Source: Gautieria morchelliformis (lineage: Eukaryota > Basidiomycota > Agaricomycetes > Gomphales > Gomphaceae). Taken from it: a stretch of 64,000 nucleotides of DNA. How positions within the stretch are numbered: the first letter of the stretch is position 1; every line of letters begins with the position of its first letter. The DNA lies in NCBI GenBank assembly GCA_015179125.1, contig WHVA01000368.1:53310-117309 (forward strand), written 5' to 3'. The position numbers and the translations under genes are program-made. The notes under the pieces were generated by a model. That model ran no database searches and was not told where the DNA came from. It saw only the letters and a list, made by a program, of their open reading frames with translations. Below, piece after piece: positions 22,130-34,631 of the stretch.

Positions 22130-24030
22130 ATGTCGAACGACGCGTCAACGAGCGGTGCGAGGGGCAGAAACATGCCCACGCGACGGGCACCAGCGCCTAC
22201 GACCATGGCACAAGCGAAGCTAGACACCCAAGGCCGAATCCAGCCCAGAACAACATCAGCACAACAAAGGAGAAACAGCCAGAGAAGACGAAGGGAGTCG
22301 AGGTCCCGGGAGAAAAGAGGGTCCAGACGGGGCGGCCAGCCACAAGAGGTGCAGCGCAGGACCCAGAGTGCCTCACCAGGGAGGAGATAAGAGACTTACC
22401 AGGACAGGAGATCAGGGATTCCGATGAAGGTAAGATTTACCTTGAACGTACCCTGCTGACAGTTCCGGGCGCATCTTGGACGACTGACACGCTGTCCACC
22501 GCCATACTGCAAGTGACACAATACAAAGGAGTGCCGCGGCAGGCTGTCAACGCGCTGCGATCCATCGCATTCGTGATGGAAAGCATCAAGGACAACACGA
22601 GATATGAGAGAGTTTGTGCCGAGTAAAAGAGAGTCTTGCAGCGGAAGGGAACACTCTCTCAATCAAAGTGGCGGAGGCCACAGAAATGCTGGACAAAGCC
22701 ACGGCAGCTGCGGATGCCACAGCCAAGCTATCCCACCAGATCGCCAAGGACGCGGCGATGGCAGTGAAGGCGATGCAGACGGCGTCGAACACGGTCGCCT
22801 CCTCAGCAACTCAGATCAACGAAACCAGCACCTCATATCGAGACGCGATGGTGAAGGTGGCAGACATCACGCAACGAGCACTGGCCAGCGCACCCACCCT
22901 CGATGCCAGGGTCCGGGCGAGGGAAGGAATAAAGCAGAGACAAGTCCTGGTGGATGCTGCGGCCCTGGGGGAGCGCATACTGGCAGAAATGGACAACACC
23001 GACCTGATGACCCGGGCGAACGAAATCATCAGCGCTATGGACACGGATGGGGTCCACACTGTGGTTAGCACGAGGAGGCTCACGAACAGAGGGGTGCTAT
23101 TCGAACTCAATGACGAAGCGGCGGCGAGGTGGCTCAATGGAGCTGAGCGCAGAGTGTGATTCACAGAGGCACTTGCGCCAGACGCGAGGATGAAGGCGCG
23201 GCTATTCTCGCTAGTACTACAATTCGTCCCACTCCACTTCGTACCGGAGTGCGAGGAGGAGCTGAGGGAGATGGAGAAAGTCAACCGCCTGTCGCCTGTC
23301 GCATGGCGCGATAGATAAGGCAAGATGGGTCAAGCCCAGACAGCACAGGGCAGCGAACCAGACCTGCGGCCACGCCCTCATCACCATCACCACGCCCGAG
23401 GTAGCCAACAAGATACTGACGGATGGACTGATCGTGTGTCAAAAGCGCGTTTATGCCGAGAAGTGCAAGAAGGAGCCCACCCGCTGTCTTAAATGTCAGG
23501 GATGGAACCACATGTCCTATGCCTGCCCGCAAGGACACGACATGTGTGGCACCTGCGGAGGATGCCACAGGACGGCCGCATGCGACCAAACGAGGCTGTA
23601 CTGCATCTCATGCAAATCTGCGGAACACGCCAGCTGGGCCAGAACATGTCCGGTATTTCAGAGTAAGTGCGTCGAGCTAGACACTAGACTCCTCGAGAAC
23701 CAGATGCCCTATTTCCCCACTGAGGAGGCATGGAGCCATGTATCTCAACCGCCAAAGATTCCCCCCTCGATCCCGATACCCACCTTCCCGACATTTGCAC
23801 CACAGCAGGACACGGGATGGGAGGTAGTAGCACGATGGAGGGGCAAGTACAGGCAGACAACGCTCCCATATGGGCAACGCTTGACGGCATGGTGGCTGCG
23901 GCCGGCGCCCCAGCAGGATCCCGTCAATGAGGGTGCTGCCCCCCCTCCCCATGGCCTTAACCAGGGCCCCACCGAGTGGCGGGGCGACACAGGCAGAGAA
24001 GGTGAGCCGCCCCTACCAGAGCAATACTGA
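22130..24030 (+). pseudogene. Outer element ORF1 (gag-like, CCHC knuckles), frameshifted
   Basis: ATG at 22130 opens an Arg/Ser-rich basic N-terminus that shifts frame near 22390. The next part (about 22400-22626) shifts again to a helical Ala/Thr-rich segment (22614-23159) and stops at about 23157. The C-terminal part from about 23434 has three knuckles: CLKCQGWNHMSYAC (CX2CX4HX4C), CGTCGGCHRTAAC (CX2CX3HX4C) and CISCKSAEHASWARTC (CX2CX4HX6C). ORF1 of Tad/Jockey-like elements binds the element RNA. At least two frameshifts and a stop make this copy non-functional. Its stop TGA (24028-24030) overlaps the ORF2 start as TGATG. Confidence 0.85.
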
Positions 24031-27000
24031 TGTCCTACACAACAGGACCTACACCAACGAGACTGAGAATATTTCAACAAAACCTCAATAAATCGGACAA
24101 GGCGCAGTACGACCTCATCAACTCCACGATACATAAAGAGTGGGACCTAGTACTACTACAAGAGCCGTACATTGATATGCTAGGGAATACGAAGGCCAAC
24201 CACAACTGGCGCGTCCTATACCCCATTTCTCATTTGACTAACACCACCGTAAAGAGAACAGTTGTCCTGGTCAATGCTGCGATGGATACCAACACGTGGT
24301 CGCAGATGTCGCTCCAGGGGACGAACGATGTGGTGGTGGTGCAGCTCAAACATCCTCAGGGCAAGACTACGATCTTCAACATCTATAATGACTGCAAACA
24401 CTCGGAGTCACTGCAGGCTATCGAGAACTTCATAGAACTAGAGCGAGGCAACATCATCCAGCAGGAAACAGACACCATGATCTGGTGCGGCGACTTTAAT
24501 CGCCACCACCCTATGTGGGACGAGGAAAGGAATCATCATCTGTTCACCGCTGAGGCCACTAGAGATGCAGAGGAGTTGCTATCGCTGCTAGCAGAGTACA
24601 ACATGGTGATGGCTCTCCCGAAGCGAACGCCCACTCTGCAATTGATGTCGACCAAGAATTGGACCAGGGTCGACAACGTGTTCTGCACGGACAACGTTGT
24701 CGACTGCATCATCACTTGCAACACCGACCCGAGAAGGCGCGGCCCAGGGACCGACCACGTCCCTATCCTCACAACACTGGATATTAGGGTGGAGGTTAAA
24801 GAGCCGGAGCTGTTCCAGAACTTCAGAATGGTCGACTGGGACCACTTTCGGGAGCAGCTGGCAGAGCAGCTGGAGGTGGTACCGGATGCGAGTACCGAGG
24901 CTGAGTTCATCAGAGCAGTCAATGCGCTGACGAGCGCCATCCAAGATGCCATCGACATCGCGGTGCCGATGTCAAATCCGGTCCCGCACTCATGCAGATG
25001 GTGGACCAGGGAGTTGTCGGAGCTTAAGAAAACAAAGAATAGGCTGAACCACAAATTTTACCTCCACCGCACGATAGCTGACCACCACACCCACGCAGAA
25101 CTAAAGGACGTCAACGAAAGGTACAGCAAAGCGATCGGCAGGGCAAAGGTGCAGCACTGGGCCGATTACTTGGAAGATCTCAATGAAGGGCTCCTGTGGT
25201 CAGAAAACAAGTATCTGTCCAATCCGGCCTCGGATGGCGGCAAGTCTCGAATCCCGTCACTACAAGTAGCAGCGCCCAGCGGCGCCATGCATACGGCAGA
25301 AACCCACGAAGAGAAGAGCCTAGCCCTGGCAGCGGCATTCTTCCCGCCCAAGCCCGTCGAATCACAGGTACCGACATATTATCGTTACCCAAAGCACGTC
25401 CGCCACAGCTTCCAGCTTCATGAGGACCAGATCAGGCGCCAAATCAATAAACTGAAGCCGTATAAGGCCCCAGGCGACGACGGGATCCCAAACATCGTAC
25501 TGAAGGAGGCGGTAGATTTGATCGCTGAGCACCTCCTTTATATCTTTCGTGCTACCTTCACGCTGAAAACCTACAGTGATAGCTGGAGATCCTGGATTAC
25601 AGTGGTGCTACGGAAACCGGGCTTGGCCCGCTACGACGTCCCGAAATCTTACCGCCCCATAGCCCTACTCAACACTATAGGAAAGCTGTTAACGGCGATA
25701 GTCGCAGAAGACCTGGTTTACCTTACCGAGAAGCACAATCTCTTGCCAGCCAATCACTTCGGCGGAAGGTCCGGCAGGACGACCACCGACTCCCTCCACC
25801 TCGTAGTCAACAGGATCAAAGGAGCATGGAGGAGAAAGAAGGTAGCGGTAATGCTTTTCCTCGACATTGAGGGAGTGTTCCCGAACGCAGTAACAGATCG
25901 GCTCCTGCACAACATGAGGAAGAGAAGGGTGCCAGAGGAGTTCGTGAACTTCGTGGGATGGATGCTGGCCCGCCGACACACCAGGATCAAGTTTGACGAT
26001 CACCTCTCGGACTGGGTGCACATAGACAACGGGATCGGGCAGGGGGACCCACTCTCTATGATTCTTTACCTCTATTACAACACTGACCTCATAGATATCG
26101 CTAACGGAAAGGGGCAGGCCGCGGTGGCGTACATTGACGATGCCAACCTCTATTCAGAAGGCGACACCTACGAGGAAGCATACGAGGGGCTGAGGGAGAT
26201 GCTGCTCAAGGAGGGGGGGGCGAAAGAGTGGACACTGACCCACCACTCCAGATTTGAAAAGTCCAAGTTCGCGATAGTGGGGTTCTCGAGACACTGGATG
26301 GAAGACCCCACGAGGCCGGGCAAAACCAAGCGAGACATAAGACCTGACTTCACGTACGAGGACACCGTCGTCCAGCCAACATCAGCACACAAGTTCCTAG
26401 GGGTCTTCTTGGACGAGGAATTGCAATGGAAAGATCAGGCTGAGAAGGCAGTGGCAAAAGCGGCTAAGTGGACGTTACTGGCTCGCAGACTTACTAAACC
26501 CTCCACAGGGATGCGTGCAACGTACATGAGGCAACTATACAGCGCAGTGGCGATACCCAAATTCACGTACGCTGCGGATGTATGGTACATGCCGGTGCAA
26601 AAGAACCGAGGGGAGGGGAGAGCGACAGGGTCTGTGAGCGTGGTGCGTAAGCTAACATCTGTGCAGTGCATGGCTACCATCGCTATCACTGGAGCGATGC
26701 GCACGACCGCGAGTGACGTCCTGGAGATCCTCGCCAACATCCAGCCGATAGAGCTCCTCCTCCTAGGCATCTGCTACAAGGCAGCCAGCCGCATTGCAAC
26801 CCTCCCCAAGTCCCACCCGCTACACTGGCCAGCTCGCTCCTGCGCCCGCCGCCTAGTAAAAAAGCACCCAGCACCACTACACAGGATCCTCCACTGCTTC
26901 AGCCTCGACCCGGACTCCCTCGAAGTCATCCAGCCCTTCATCCATGCTCCCGACGCTCCCAGGCTGTTCGTCACGGAGATAGCAGAGTCGAGGGAGGAAT

Positions 27001-27483
27001 CTAGGGAAGCGGACGCTCAGAACATGGCGGATGGCAAGGTCTATGCTGACGGGTCAGGACTAGAGGGCAATGCGGGGGCGGCAGCGATACTGTACAGGGC
27101 AGGGAGAAAGGCAGCCACGTTACAATACCACCTGGGCCCACTCGCGGACCACACCACGTATGAGGCGGAGGCGGTGGGCGTCATCCTGGCGCTGGAGCTG
27201 TTAAGTCGAGAAAAGGGCGTCAGAACAGCATGCATACTCCTTGATAACCAGGGAGTGATACTGGCAGTAGGTAACGTCAAGCCCAAGCCGGCGCAACACA
27301 TCCTAGGACGCATCCACGACATGGCCAACAGGATGGCGACGCCCTCAAGGAGACGCAACGTGAGCATCAAGATCACGTGGATCTCAGGTCATGACGATGT
27401 GGAAGGCAATGAGGCTGCGGACGCGGCAGCAAAAGAGGCAGCAGCTGGAGAGAGCAGTCAGATAAGTACGCTCCCGCCCTTCT
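24030..27483 (+). CDS. Outer element ORF2, 5' part (APE endonuclease, RT, RNase H)
   Basis: ATG at 24030 shares its A with the ORF1 stop. Endonuclease motifs: QQNLNKS, LLQEPY, MIWCGDFNRHHP, RVDNVF and GTDHVPI. RT motifs: SYRPIALLNTIGK, NHFGGRSGRTTTD, MLFLDIEGVF (the family usually has LDIKGAF), GIGQGDPLS and the catalytic AYIDD near 26130. RNase H: KVYADGSG near 27030, YEAEAVG, LLDNQGV and WISGHDDVEGNEAADAAAKE up to about 27440. The frame is open to the nested insertion at 27484 and resumes in phase at 34141. Counting both pieces it would be 1,314 residues without a stop, so only the insertion disables ORF2. Confidence 0.93.
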
Positions 27484-27800
27484 TTCTTTTTTTTTTTTTT
27501 TTTTTTTTTTTAATCCAATTTTTCGTCTTTTGGGGCGTAGCCCTATGTAAGACGTTGCTACAGTTTGCGACCCCATCAGGTATGCTACCTAGCCTTTCTT
27601 TCTCTGTCTCCGCTTGTGCTCCTTGGGGCGAGGCCCTGGGCGATTCCGTGCCTGTGGTGGCGGGGTGAGATGCGCGCGTTGCTCGCGGTGCGTCGTTTTC
27701 CGGGTTCCCTGATCGTCTTCTCTTTCTCCTCGTTCTCCACCTCTCTCTTTTGGTTCCTAGCTGTTCTCTTCGACTCTCCTGCCTGTTCCCCGCTTTTCCC

Positions 27801-30800
27801 TCATCGTCTCTCCTCTCCCCTCGTTGTAGTTTCTCCTTGACTCCCTCCGAAACGTTCCGTGTCCCTTATGTACCTGAACAGAGGTTTCATTGCCCTCGGC
27901 TTTGTGAGTAGCGTGTTCGCCGCTCTAGCCCCTCTCTTTAGCTCTGCCTCTAGCTTCTCGCGCGCTCTGCTGTACGCTGGGCACCTGAAAAGAAAATGGT
28001 GCACCGTCTCGTCGGCGCTCCTGCACTTCGCGCATGTGGGTGAGTCTGCCTTGCCGATCCTGTGTAAATGCTTGTTGAGAGCTATGTGGCCGGTCCTTAT
28101 CTGTATGAGCAGGGCGGCCTGTTTGCGTGCCAGTCCGTCTGTCAGTCGTGTGAAGGCCGCTGATGTCATGGTCCTGTCGATCTTGTGCGCCATGATCGCC
28201 CTTGGAGATTTGGCGAAGAGCTCCTTTGACCTGTGCTTGAGTTCTTTCTGTTGCTTCTGCAGTTCAGCTGATCTGCTAATTGGCATTAGTCCTCTGCACT
28301 CTATTGGGATGAATCTTTCCTCGCTGCTGTCCCCCTTCGGTGCTTTCTTCGCCTCCTGGTCTGCCCTCTCATTCCCTCTGATCCCCTTGTGTCCTGGTGT
28401 CCATCTTATGCATATTGTGGAGCCTGGCTGCGCTTCTATGACTCCCTCTAGCTGTCTGTGGAGGGCGTCAACTAAGTACTGGGCGGACATCTGGTTTTCT
28501 CTCCTCGTGGTCAGTATTGCCGCTTGACTGTCCATACCAATCATGTAGCTGCCGCTCCGCTCGCTATTCAGTAGCTTTGCCCCCATCGCAGCTCCCACCA
28601 GCTCTGCCTCGAACACGGTGTGCTCTTCTTCGGGGCCCAGGTAGAGCCGTACCGCGCGTTCCTCCCTTCCGTTCCTGTATAGCACCGCTGCCGCACCAAC
28701 CCCTCCGTCGATGCAGGACCCGTCCGAGTATATTTGAACCTCGGCCATGTCGCTGTCCAGCTCAGCAATGGCTTTCTTCTCGTTCTCCGGTATTTGAATC
28801 TGGGACGCCGGCTCCCACTTTGGCCCTTGTACTACTGTGTGTATTTTTTCCATTTCTTTCGGCCTGAGCTGGTATGCATGTAAAATCTCATGTAGCGAAG
28901 TCCGGTGCTTTCTGACATATCTCGGGGCAGCGCGGTTGATTCTAGGGGTCAATGGGTGTGTTTCTGGGAGGCAGGCGAGTCTGGTAGCGGCTCTGTGTAT
29001 TAGCTTATCTACCAGCAGCTGGAATGGCAGTAAGTTCGCATGCACATCTAATGTATCACTCGCCGTGGTCCTCATGGCCCCTGTTATTGCGAGGGCCGCC
29101 TGCCTTTGTACCCTGGCTAGCTTATTAATGTGACCCTTTGTGCCTTTGTTGCTCGCGGTACCTGGGATCAGGAACACGTCAGCGGCGTACAATAGCTTGG
29201 GGACTGCGACCGTCAGGTAGTACTGGCGCATGTGCTTAGCTGGCACCCCTCTCGATGGCTTCGCGAGTCTCCGGTACTGTTCTATGAACTTGCTCCCCTT
29301 CTGGAGCGCGTAGTTGGTCTGCTCCTTATAACGGAGCTCTTGGTCGACCAGTATTCTGAGGAATTTGTGGGTCGGCACCGGCTTTATGATGTGCTGTCCG
29401 ATCGATATTGAGGGCCTGGGAGAGGGTCTGGTTTTCTTGGCCTTGCTTGGATCGGCCTCGCGTCGTCTGGTCAGACCCATGAGCCCGAATTTTTCTATCG
29501 CAAAAGTACAGTCATGCTTCCTTGCCCATTCTTGTGCTCCCCCGGGCCTAGTCATCATATTCTGTAGCTTTTGGAATGCTTCTTCCAAGTCCGCTCCCTC
29601 GGCCATCAACGTTGTGTCGTCGACAAATCCCACGCAGTGCTCACCCCTCTTCTTATCGGCGACTTCGAGCAAATCTGCGTTGTAGTACTGGTACGCGATC
29701 GCGGACAAGGGGCATCCTTGATCCATGCCACATTTTATTTCGATCATGGGGGTGCTGTAGTCGTCGAATTCCACTGAAGTTAGCCTCCCCTGGACCTTTC
29801 TGCGAATCCACTCCATGTATTCTTTAGGTACTCCTCGCTGTCGCATGTTGTGAATCAACTGTGGTAAGGTTATACTGGGGAAGGCTCCCTTAATGTCAAG
29901 GAACAACATTCCCATCACTCTTCCCTTTCGCCACGTGTCCTTCGCTGCTCCCGTCACGTAGTGAAGCGCATCTGTTGTGGACCGTCCCGGCCGGCACCCG
30001 AAGTGGTTGTCCGGTAATAGGAGGTATCTTTCCGTCATTTTGACTAGGTCTTCAGCGACGCATGCGGATAAGACTTTTCCTAGGGTGTCGAGGAGCGCTA
30101 TCGGTCTATAGGCTCCGGGGGCAGTGTAATCTTTTTTTCTGGGTTTTCTGAGAACTTTCGTGATTGAGTCCCTCCACTCCGGTGGGTATATCTTCAACGC
30201 GAAGGTGGCTCAGAATAGAGGGCCTATGAAGGGGAGGATAACATCAGTGCACTGTTTCAGTACGGAGTTGGGGATACCGTTGGCTCCTGGCGCCTTGAAT
30301 GAGTTCAGCCTCTCTATCGCCCTTCTGATCTGACTGTCCGGAATTCCCTCATATTCGAATGCTGCTGGGGGGTATGCGTGGTGGTCTGGGGCTGGCGTGG
30401 TGTTGTTTGTTGTTTCGGGGAAGAAGGTTGTGAATAGCATCTGCACCTTGTCGTCGTTCGTTTCTGCTATCCATTTCGAGCCGTCTCGGTGTTTGGCGGT
30501 GAGTGTTGGTACTCGGGCTCTGCCTCTGTCCGTTGGATCGGCTGACACATATTTGTGCGCTGTCCACACAGTAGTCTGGTTGGTCCTCTCGAGGAAGTCC
30601 TCCCAGTGCTCTTTTTTTGCCTTTTCTATCGCCTCAGAGTATCTGTTGCATGCGTCTCTGTATTGTAGGTGTGTCGCGTGTTCTAGGTCATCTCGGTGCG
30701 CGTAGGACTTCCTGCCTGCCTGTCTCGCTGCCTTCCTTTTTTGGGAAAGGTCCCTCGACCACCATCGCTTCATGAACGGCGATGGTTTTGTAATGGGCAC

Positions 30801-31742
30801 CATCTCAGCTGTCACTCCTGTTATGTGGTCAGTGATCGCTCTGAGGTTGTAATAGAAATGTTGCTCGTCTATGGGGGTCGGCGCCGGTATCGCCTCTCTG
30901 AGCCTCCCTTCTAGTGTCTCGCTGAACCCTTTCCAGTCTACTAGCCTGTAGTTCCTTCTCTCTGGTGGAGTGGCCGCCATGGTTTTGACCTCGAGGGTGG
31001 TGTCGATCGGGTAGTGGTCGGTTTTGGTGGGTAGTTCCTCAGGCACTGTGTAACAATACATTAGTCGCTCGACCAATTCAGAAGATATGAAGACGTTATC
31101 GGTGCGTGTGTTGTTTCCCGTTGACATAGCTCGGAGTGTCGGGATGCCTTTTGGAAGCGGCATCTGTAAGTCCCATTCCACCGTCGCGTCTATTAATTGC
31201 TGAGCGTCATCTAGATTGCTCCTCGTGAAGAGCTGGTTGTTACGCACTTCGTCCCACGGCGGATGGTGTCGGTTGAAGTCCCCGACCCATATCATGCCCA
31301 GATCTTCTTCACCCATCCCTCTTTCATTGTGTTGCCTTCGTATGAAGGCCTTCACTGCGTGTAGACTATCGGAGTTCCTGCAGTCGCAATATATGTTGAC
31401 AAGTAGTATGTGTCCAGTGTCTGTTTTGATCCTAACGGCCGTGGCGTCCGGCGCCCCCACATCAGTTGCGGCCCATGCGTCCGTGGCGATTCTCTTGCTG
31501 ACCACGATCATCGCTCTCATTTTCTTCTGTCTGTCCATGTAGTGTGATCTGGGATAAACCGTGTACCAGTGAGGAGTGGCTCTAGCATTTCCGAGGAAGT
31601 CTAGGTAAGGTTCTTGTATGGCGATGATGTCGTATTTGTCGGGTGTAGCCATGGATAACATGTCTGTGGTAGCTGTGAGGGATTTGTTTGTGTTCTGTTG
31701 TCTTATCCGTATTGTTTTTATCGTGTCCTCGTTTTCACTCAT
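27801..31742 (-). pseudogene. Inner element ORF2 (endonuclease-RT-RNase H-CCHC), one nonsense codon
   Basis: A frame of 1,314 codons runs from ATG at 31742 to the stop at 27801, interrupted only by TGA at 30212-30210. The outer element has FRATF where this reads F-stop-ATF, so the lost codon was almost certainly Arg (CGA to TGA). Endonuclease: QQNTNKS, IQEPYLDF, MIWVGDFNRHHP, RTDNVF and KTDHYPI. RT: YRPIALLDTLGK, NHFGCRPGRSTTD, LFLDIKGAFP, GMDQGCPLS and the catalytic FVDD near 29630. RNase H: IYSDGSC, FEAELVG, GMDSQAA and WTPGHKGIRGNERAD. The C-terminal finger is CAKCRSADETVHHFLFRC. Confidence 0.93.
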
Positions 31743-33979
31743 CTAGTCTGTGCATGTTGGGGGTGACTATCGACATCTTCTTGCTGGTCTCCTCTTGGTT
31801 CGTACTCGTCTAGCGTTGTCTGTCGAGCACCGACAGTGTTCCAGCCCTGATCCCTGTGTCCTGTCGCCGGGTTTGTGTTGTATCTGCCTCTGCCCCTCTC
31901 CTCTGTCCTCGACCCCGTTCTTTCGCCTCCTCTATTGACGTTCTGCTGTTGCTGTGCTCTCCCTCCGCTGTTCTCTTGTCGGGCCTGTTGTTGCTGTTGA
32001 GAGGTCTCTGTGCCAGTTGTCGGGTCTGTGTGGCCGTGCTGCTCCCATGTCCACGGTTGTTCGTCGGGGAAGAATTTGTATGTTCCTTCTGGGTCCACTT
32101 TTTCTATGGTGTGGCAAGCCGACAAGAACTGTGGGCACATCCGGTCCCAGGATGCGTGTCCGTTCATGTCGCAGTTGACGCATTTGAAACAGGCCGGGTC
32201 TGTTTCTTCGCATTCCGCCGTTCCGTGCGGTCCTCTGCACGTCCCGCATGCTTCTTCAGCCTCGCACTCCGCCGCCATGTGTCTCACGTTGAGTCTTTGG
32301 CATTTGAGGCATCTCCTCGGTTCTCTCCTCATTCTCCTCGCCCACATGCGCTTTCCTGAGATGATCAGCCCATCGTGTATACTTTGGTTTGCAGCCTGGA
32401 TTGAAGAGAACTTAGCTATCAAGTGGGCCGAGCGCTGTCCCTGCGCTCTGCGGTTTGCTGGTTTAATCCATCTCGTTGATATCAGCGTGTCGTATGGGAG
32501 CTTTGAGTCTCTTTCGACCTTCTTGAGCTCTCCTATGGCCTCCGGGGAGTGCGTCACTGGGACGTACTCCACCAAGACTGCGACCGCCCGGTCTTTGATG
32601 ACCGATGTGCCGCCCAGCTTGTGTGCGAGCTGCGTCTTGTTTGCTTGGACCCACCTGGCTGCTGCGGGCGTGTTTAGCTCGTATACTACACCCCCGTTGG
32701 CTAGCGTTTTGGCGCCTATGAAGCTGATGTCGGTATCAATGTTGATCCCTTCTAGTTGTTCGAGCGCCTGGTTGGCTTTGGCGACCAGCTCTTGTTCCGT
32801 AAGACTTCCTAGCGCATTGTGTTCTGCTTTTGGATCCTTGTCTATTAGTATTTGACATTCTCTTGCTTTCGCTCTGGCCAAGTTACTGGGGTGTGATAGG
32901 GGGACGTTACCTCTGAGCGCGGCCGCGTACGTGTTTTCCGTGGCTCTTTCTCCCATCGCTTCAGTTCTTATCCTCTGCATGCTGCACACCTCCTCTACTG
33001 CGAGGTTCACCTCGTCCGCCATGTTTTTCGAGGTGTCGGTAATCTCGCGCGCGGTCTCTCTAGTACAAGCACTTCAGTGGTTTTGGACAGGGGATAGCGG
33101 TGCGCTTGGAATAGGACTCGACGGAACTACACTACATATTGTAGTGTACAAATGACTCGATAGAATATGCCACTTAGGCTGGAGCGGCAGTGATCACAAC
33201 GAAGGGCCTTAGACTGGGAATAGCGCGGAAATGGACAGGGACAACTGTCTGATTATTCAATGTACATGGGTAGCTACTTTATACTACTCGGAACACGAGC
33301 TAGTAGATATTGAGATCGACTGTGGAGCGTGGGGGGATGTGTACATGTAAGCGAACGGCAGAATGGACAGGGATCGATGCCCGGGGTTATGGCCGGGGTG
33401 GAGTCGAGTCATGGGGACGTGTCGTACCTAAATATACAGGTATATACTATGGAACTAGTGGGACATATGGGGTGGAGTGGGAAGATGGAGCCAAGCAATA
33501 GGTCGAGTGTCAGCTAAGAATGAGGAGCCGGGGAAGTGGTGTGTAAGCGTGCGTGCGGCATTGCTTCGGGGCCGCTGATTTGTCTCGGGTTTCATAACAG
33601 TCTCTACGATGGATTCGACTTTGCTGAGTACGGGCGCTAAGCTTTTTTCGACATATCGCATGACTGCTGTTCCGAGGTCTTTGGCCGTTTCGTCGGTCAT
33701 GAGGATGGCGACCAATCTGGCACCTTCTTCGAGTACTTTGCCTGTGGAGCTGTGAGCTAGAGAAAGGAGGATGTAGCTTAGCTGTTCTGTTGTTGCCGGG
33801 CTGTCTTTGGCGAAAAAGCCCTGCCTGTCCAGGAACGCTCTCGCTTGCTCTTTGGTGCATACTGACGCGTATGGGTCTGCTATCAGCTCGGTTCTGGTTC
33901 TGGTGTTCGTCTGCTGGCTGCTAGCTCTTGTTCGGGCTGGCGCCGGTGCGGACGGGTGAGGCTCTGTGTTGGGTGGCAT
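31739..33979 (-). pseudogene. Inner element ORF1 (gag-like), interrupted by an LTR-like insert
   Basis: ATG at 33979 starts MPPNTEPHP; the N-terminal module includes TKEQARAFLDRQGFF and EQLSYILLSL and is shared with 42498-43031. The frame is interrupted at 33599-33060. On the far side it resumes as ETAREITDTSKNMADEV and continues to the knuckles CLKCQRLNVRHMAAEC (one residue longer than the canonical spacing), CGTCRGPHGTAEC and CVNCDMNGHASWDRMC, then a Gln/Gly-rich tail. With the insert and one 6-bp duplicate removed it is 565 codons in one frame. The stop overlaps the ORF2 start (ATGA), consistent with coupled reinitiation. Confidence 0.9.
33060..33599 (-). mobile_element. LTR-like insertion (540 bp) in the inner ORF1
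   Basis: It is flanked by a 6-bp direct repeat (gtctct at 33054-33059 and 33600-33605) and interrupts a frame that is otherwise continuous. On the minus strand it begins TGTTATGAAACCCGAG, a typical LTR start, and contains a TATA-like 'gtagtataaag'. The other end (...tgtactag) lacks the expected CA, so solo LTR is the best guess, not proven. It is the innermost, hence youngest, layer of the nest. Confidence 0.6.
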
Positions 33980-34140
33980 GGCCCTTTTGGTGCCTTTTTC
34001 GGTGAAGGCTTTTGTACTAGTTTTTAGCGCTACTCGCAGTGTACTAGCTACAGTTGGAGTGTGTGGATGTTTGGGGATTGGAATGTTATGGGTTTTGGTG
34101 GTGGTGGTAAGCGTGAGAAAGCTCCCGTCCCCGCCCTTCT

Positions 34141-34631
34141 TAGTGGCTGACCCTCTCCCACGCAGTCTGGCTGCCGCGAGGCAGGAGGTCAAGACAGGCA
34201 ACAGGCACAGTTGGAGAGAGCGATGGAAAGCGTCACCCCGGTACGGGAGGATGGCGAGAATCGACGACAGCCTTCCCTCACACGCCTACCTCCGTGACAC
34301 GGCGGGCCTCACTCGAGCGCAGAACAGTCTGATCACGCAGTTGCGCACAGGCCACACCCCGCTCAACAAACATCTCCATCGGGTCAAGCAGGTGCCATCC
34401 CCGCTGTGCCCGGCGTGCCACAGGGCCGACGAGACAGTCCACCACTTCCTCTTCGAATGTAGAGCGCACGAGCATGCAAGACACAGGGTGAGACGGAAGC
34501 TGGGCAGAAAGTCAGGGTCCATCAAGGAACTCCTGGGTGCAAAGAACTCGATGGAGACGTTACTGGGATACGTAGCGGCGACAGGCAGGCTGAAATCGGC
34601 GTTCGGTGATGTTTCCCCGTCACTCTCTTAA
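34141..34631 (+). CDS. Outer element ORF2, 3' part (C-terminal zinc finger)
   Basis: This continues the frame of 24030-27483 after the nested element: the shared 11 bases encode PPF, then LVADPLPRS. It contains TRAQNSLITQLRTGHTPLNK and the CCHC-type finger CPACHRADETVHHFLFEC, the conserved C-terminal module of Tad-like ORF2 that also closes the inner ORF2. It ends at TAA 34629-34631. The 3' UTR runs to the A-run at 35110-35124. Confidence 0.9.

Larger units (their letters stand above)
27484..34129 (-). mobile_element. Inner Tad-like non-LTR retrotransposon (6,646 bp), nested
   Basis: It is inserted antisense into the outer ORF2, with an 11-bp duplication cccgcccttct at 27473-27483 and 34130-34140. 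The poly(A) tail appears as the T-run 27484-27511. The 5' end at 34129 begins 'ggacgggagctttctcacgc', a leader shared with the fragments at 13468 and about 42345. ORF1 (33979 to 31739) and ORF2 (31742 to 27801) overlap by ATGA. It is full length at both ends; damage is limited to an insertion in ORF1 and one stop codon in ORF2. Confidence 0.93.

Noticed and set aside
32010-32855. 281-codon plus-strand frame
   Set aside because: It is antisense to ORF1 of the inner non-LTR element, which has clear zinc knuckles; the plus frame has no domain.
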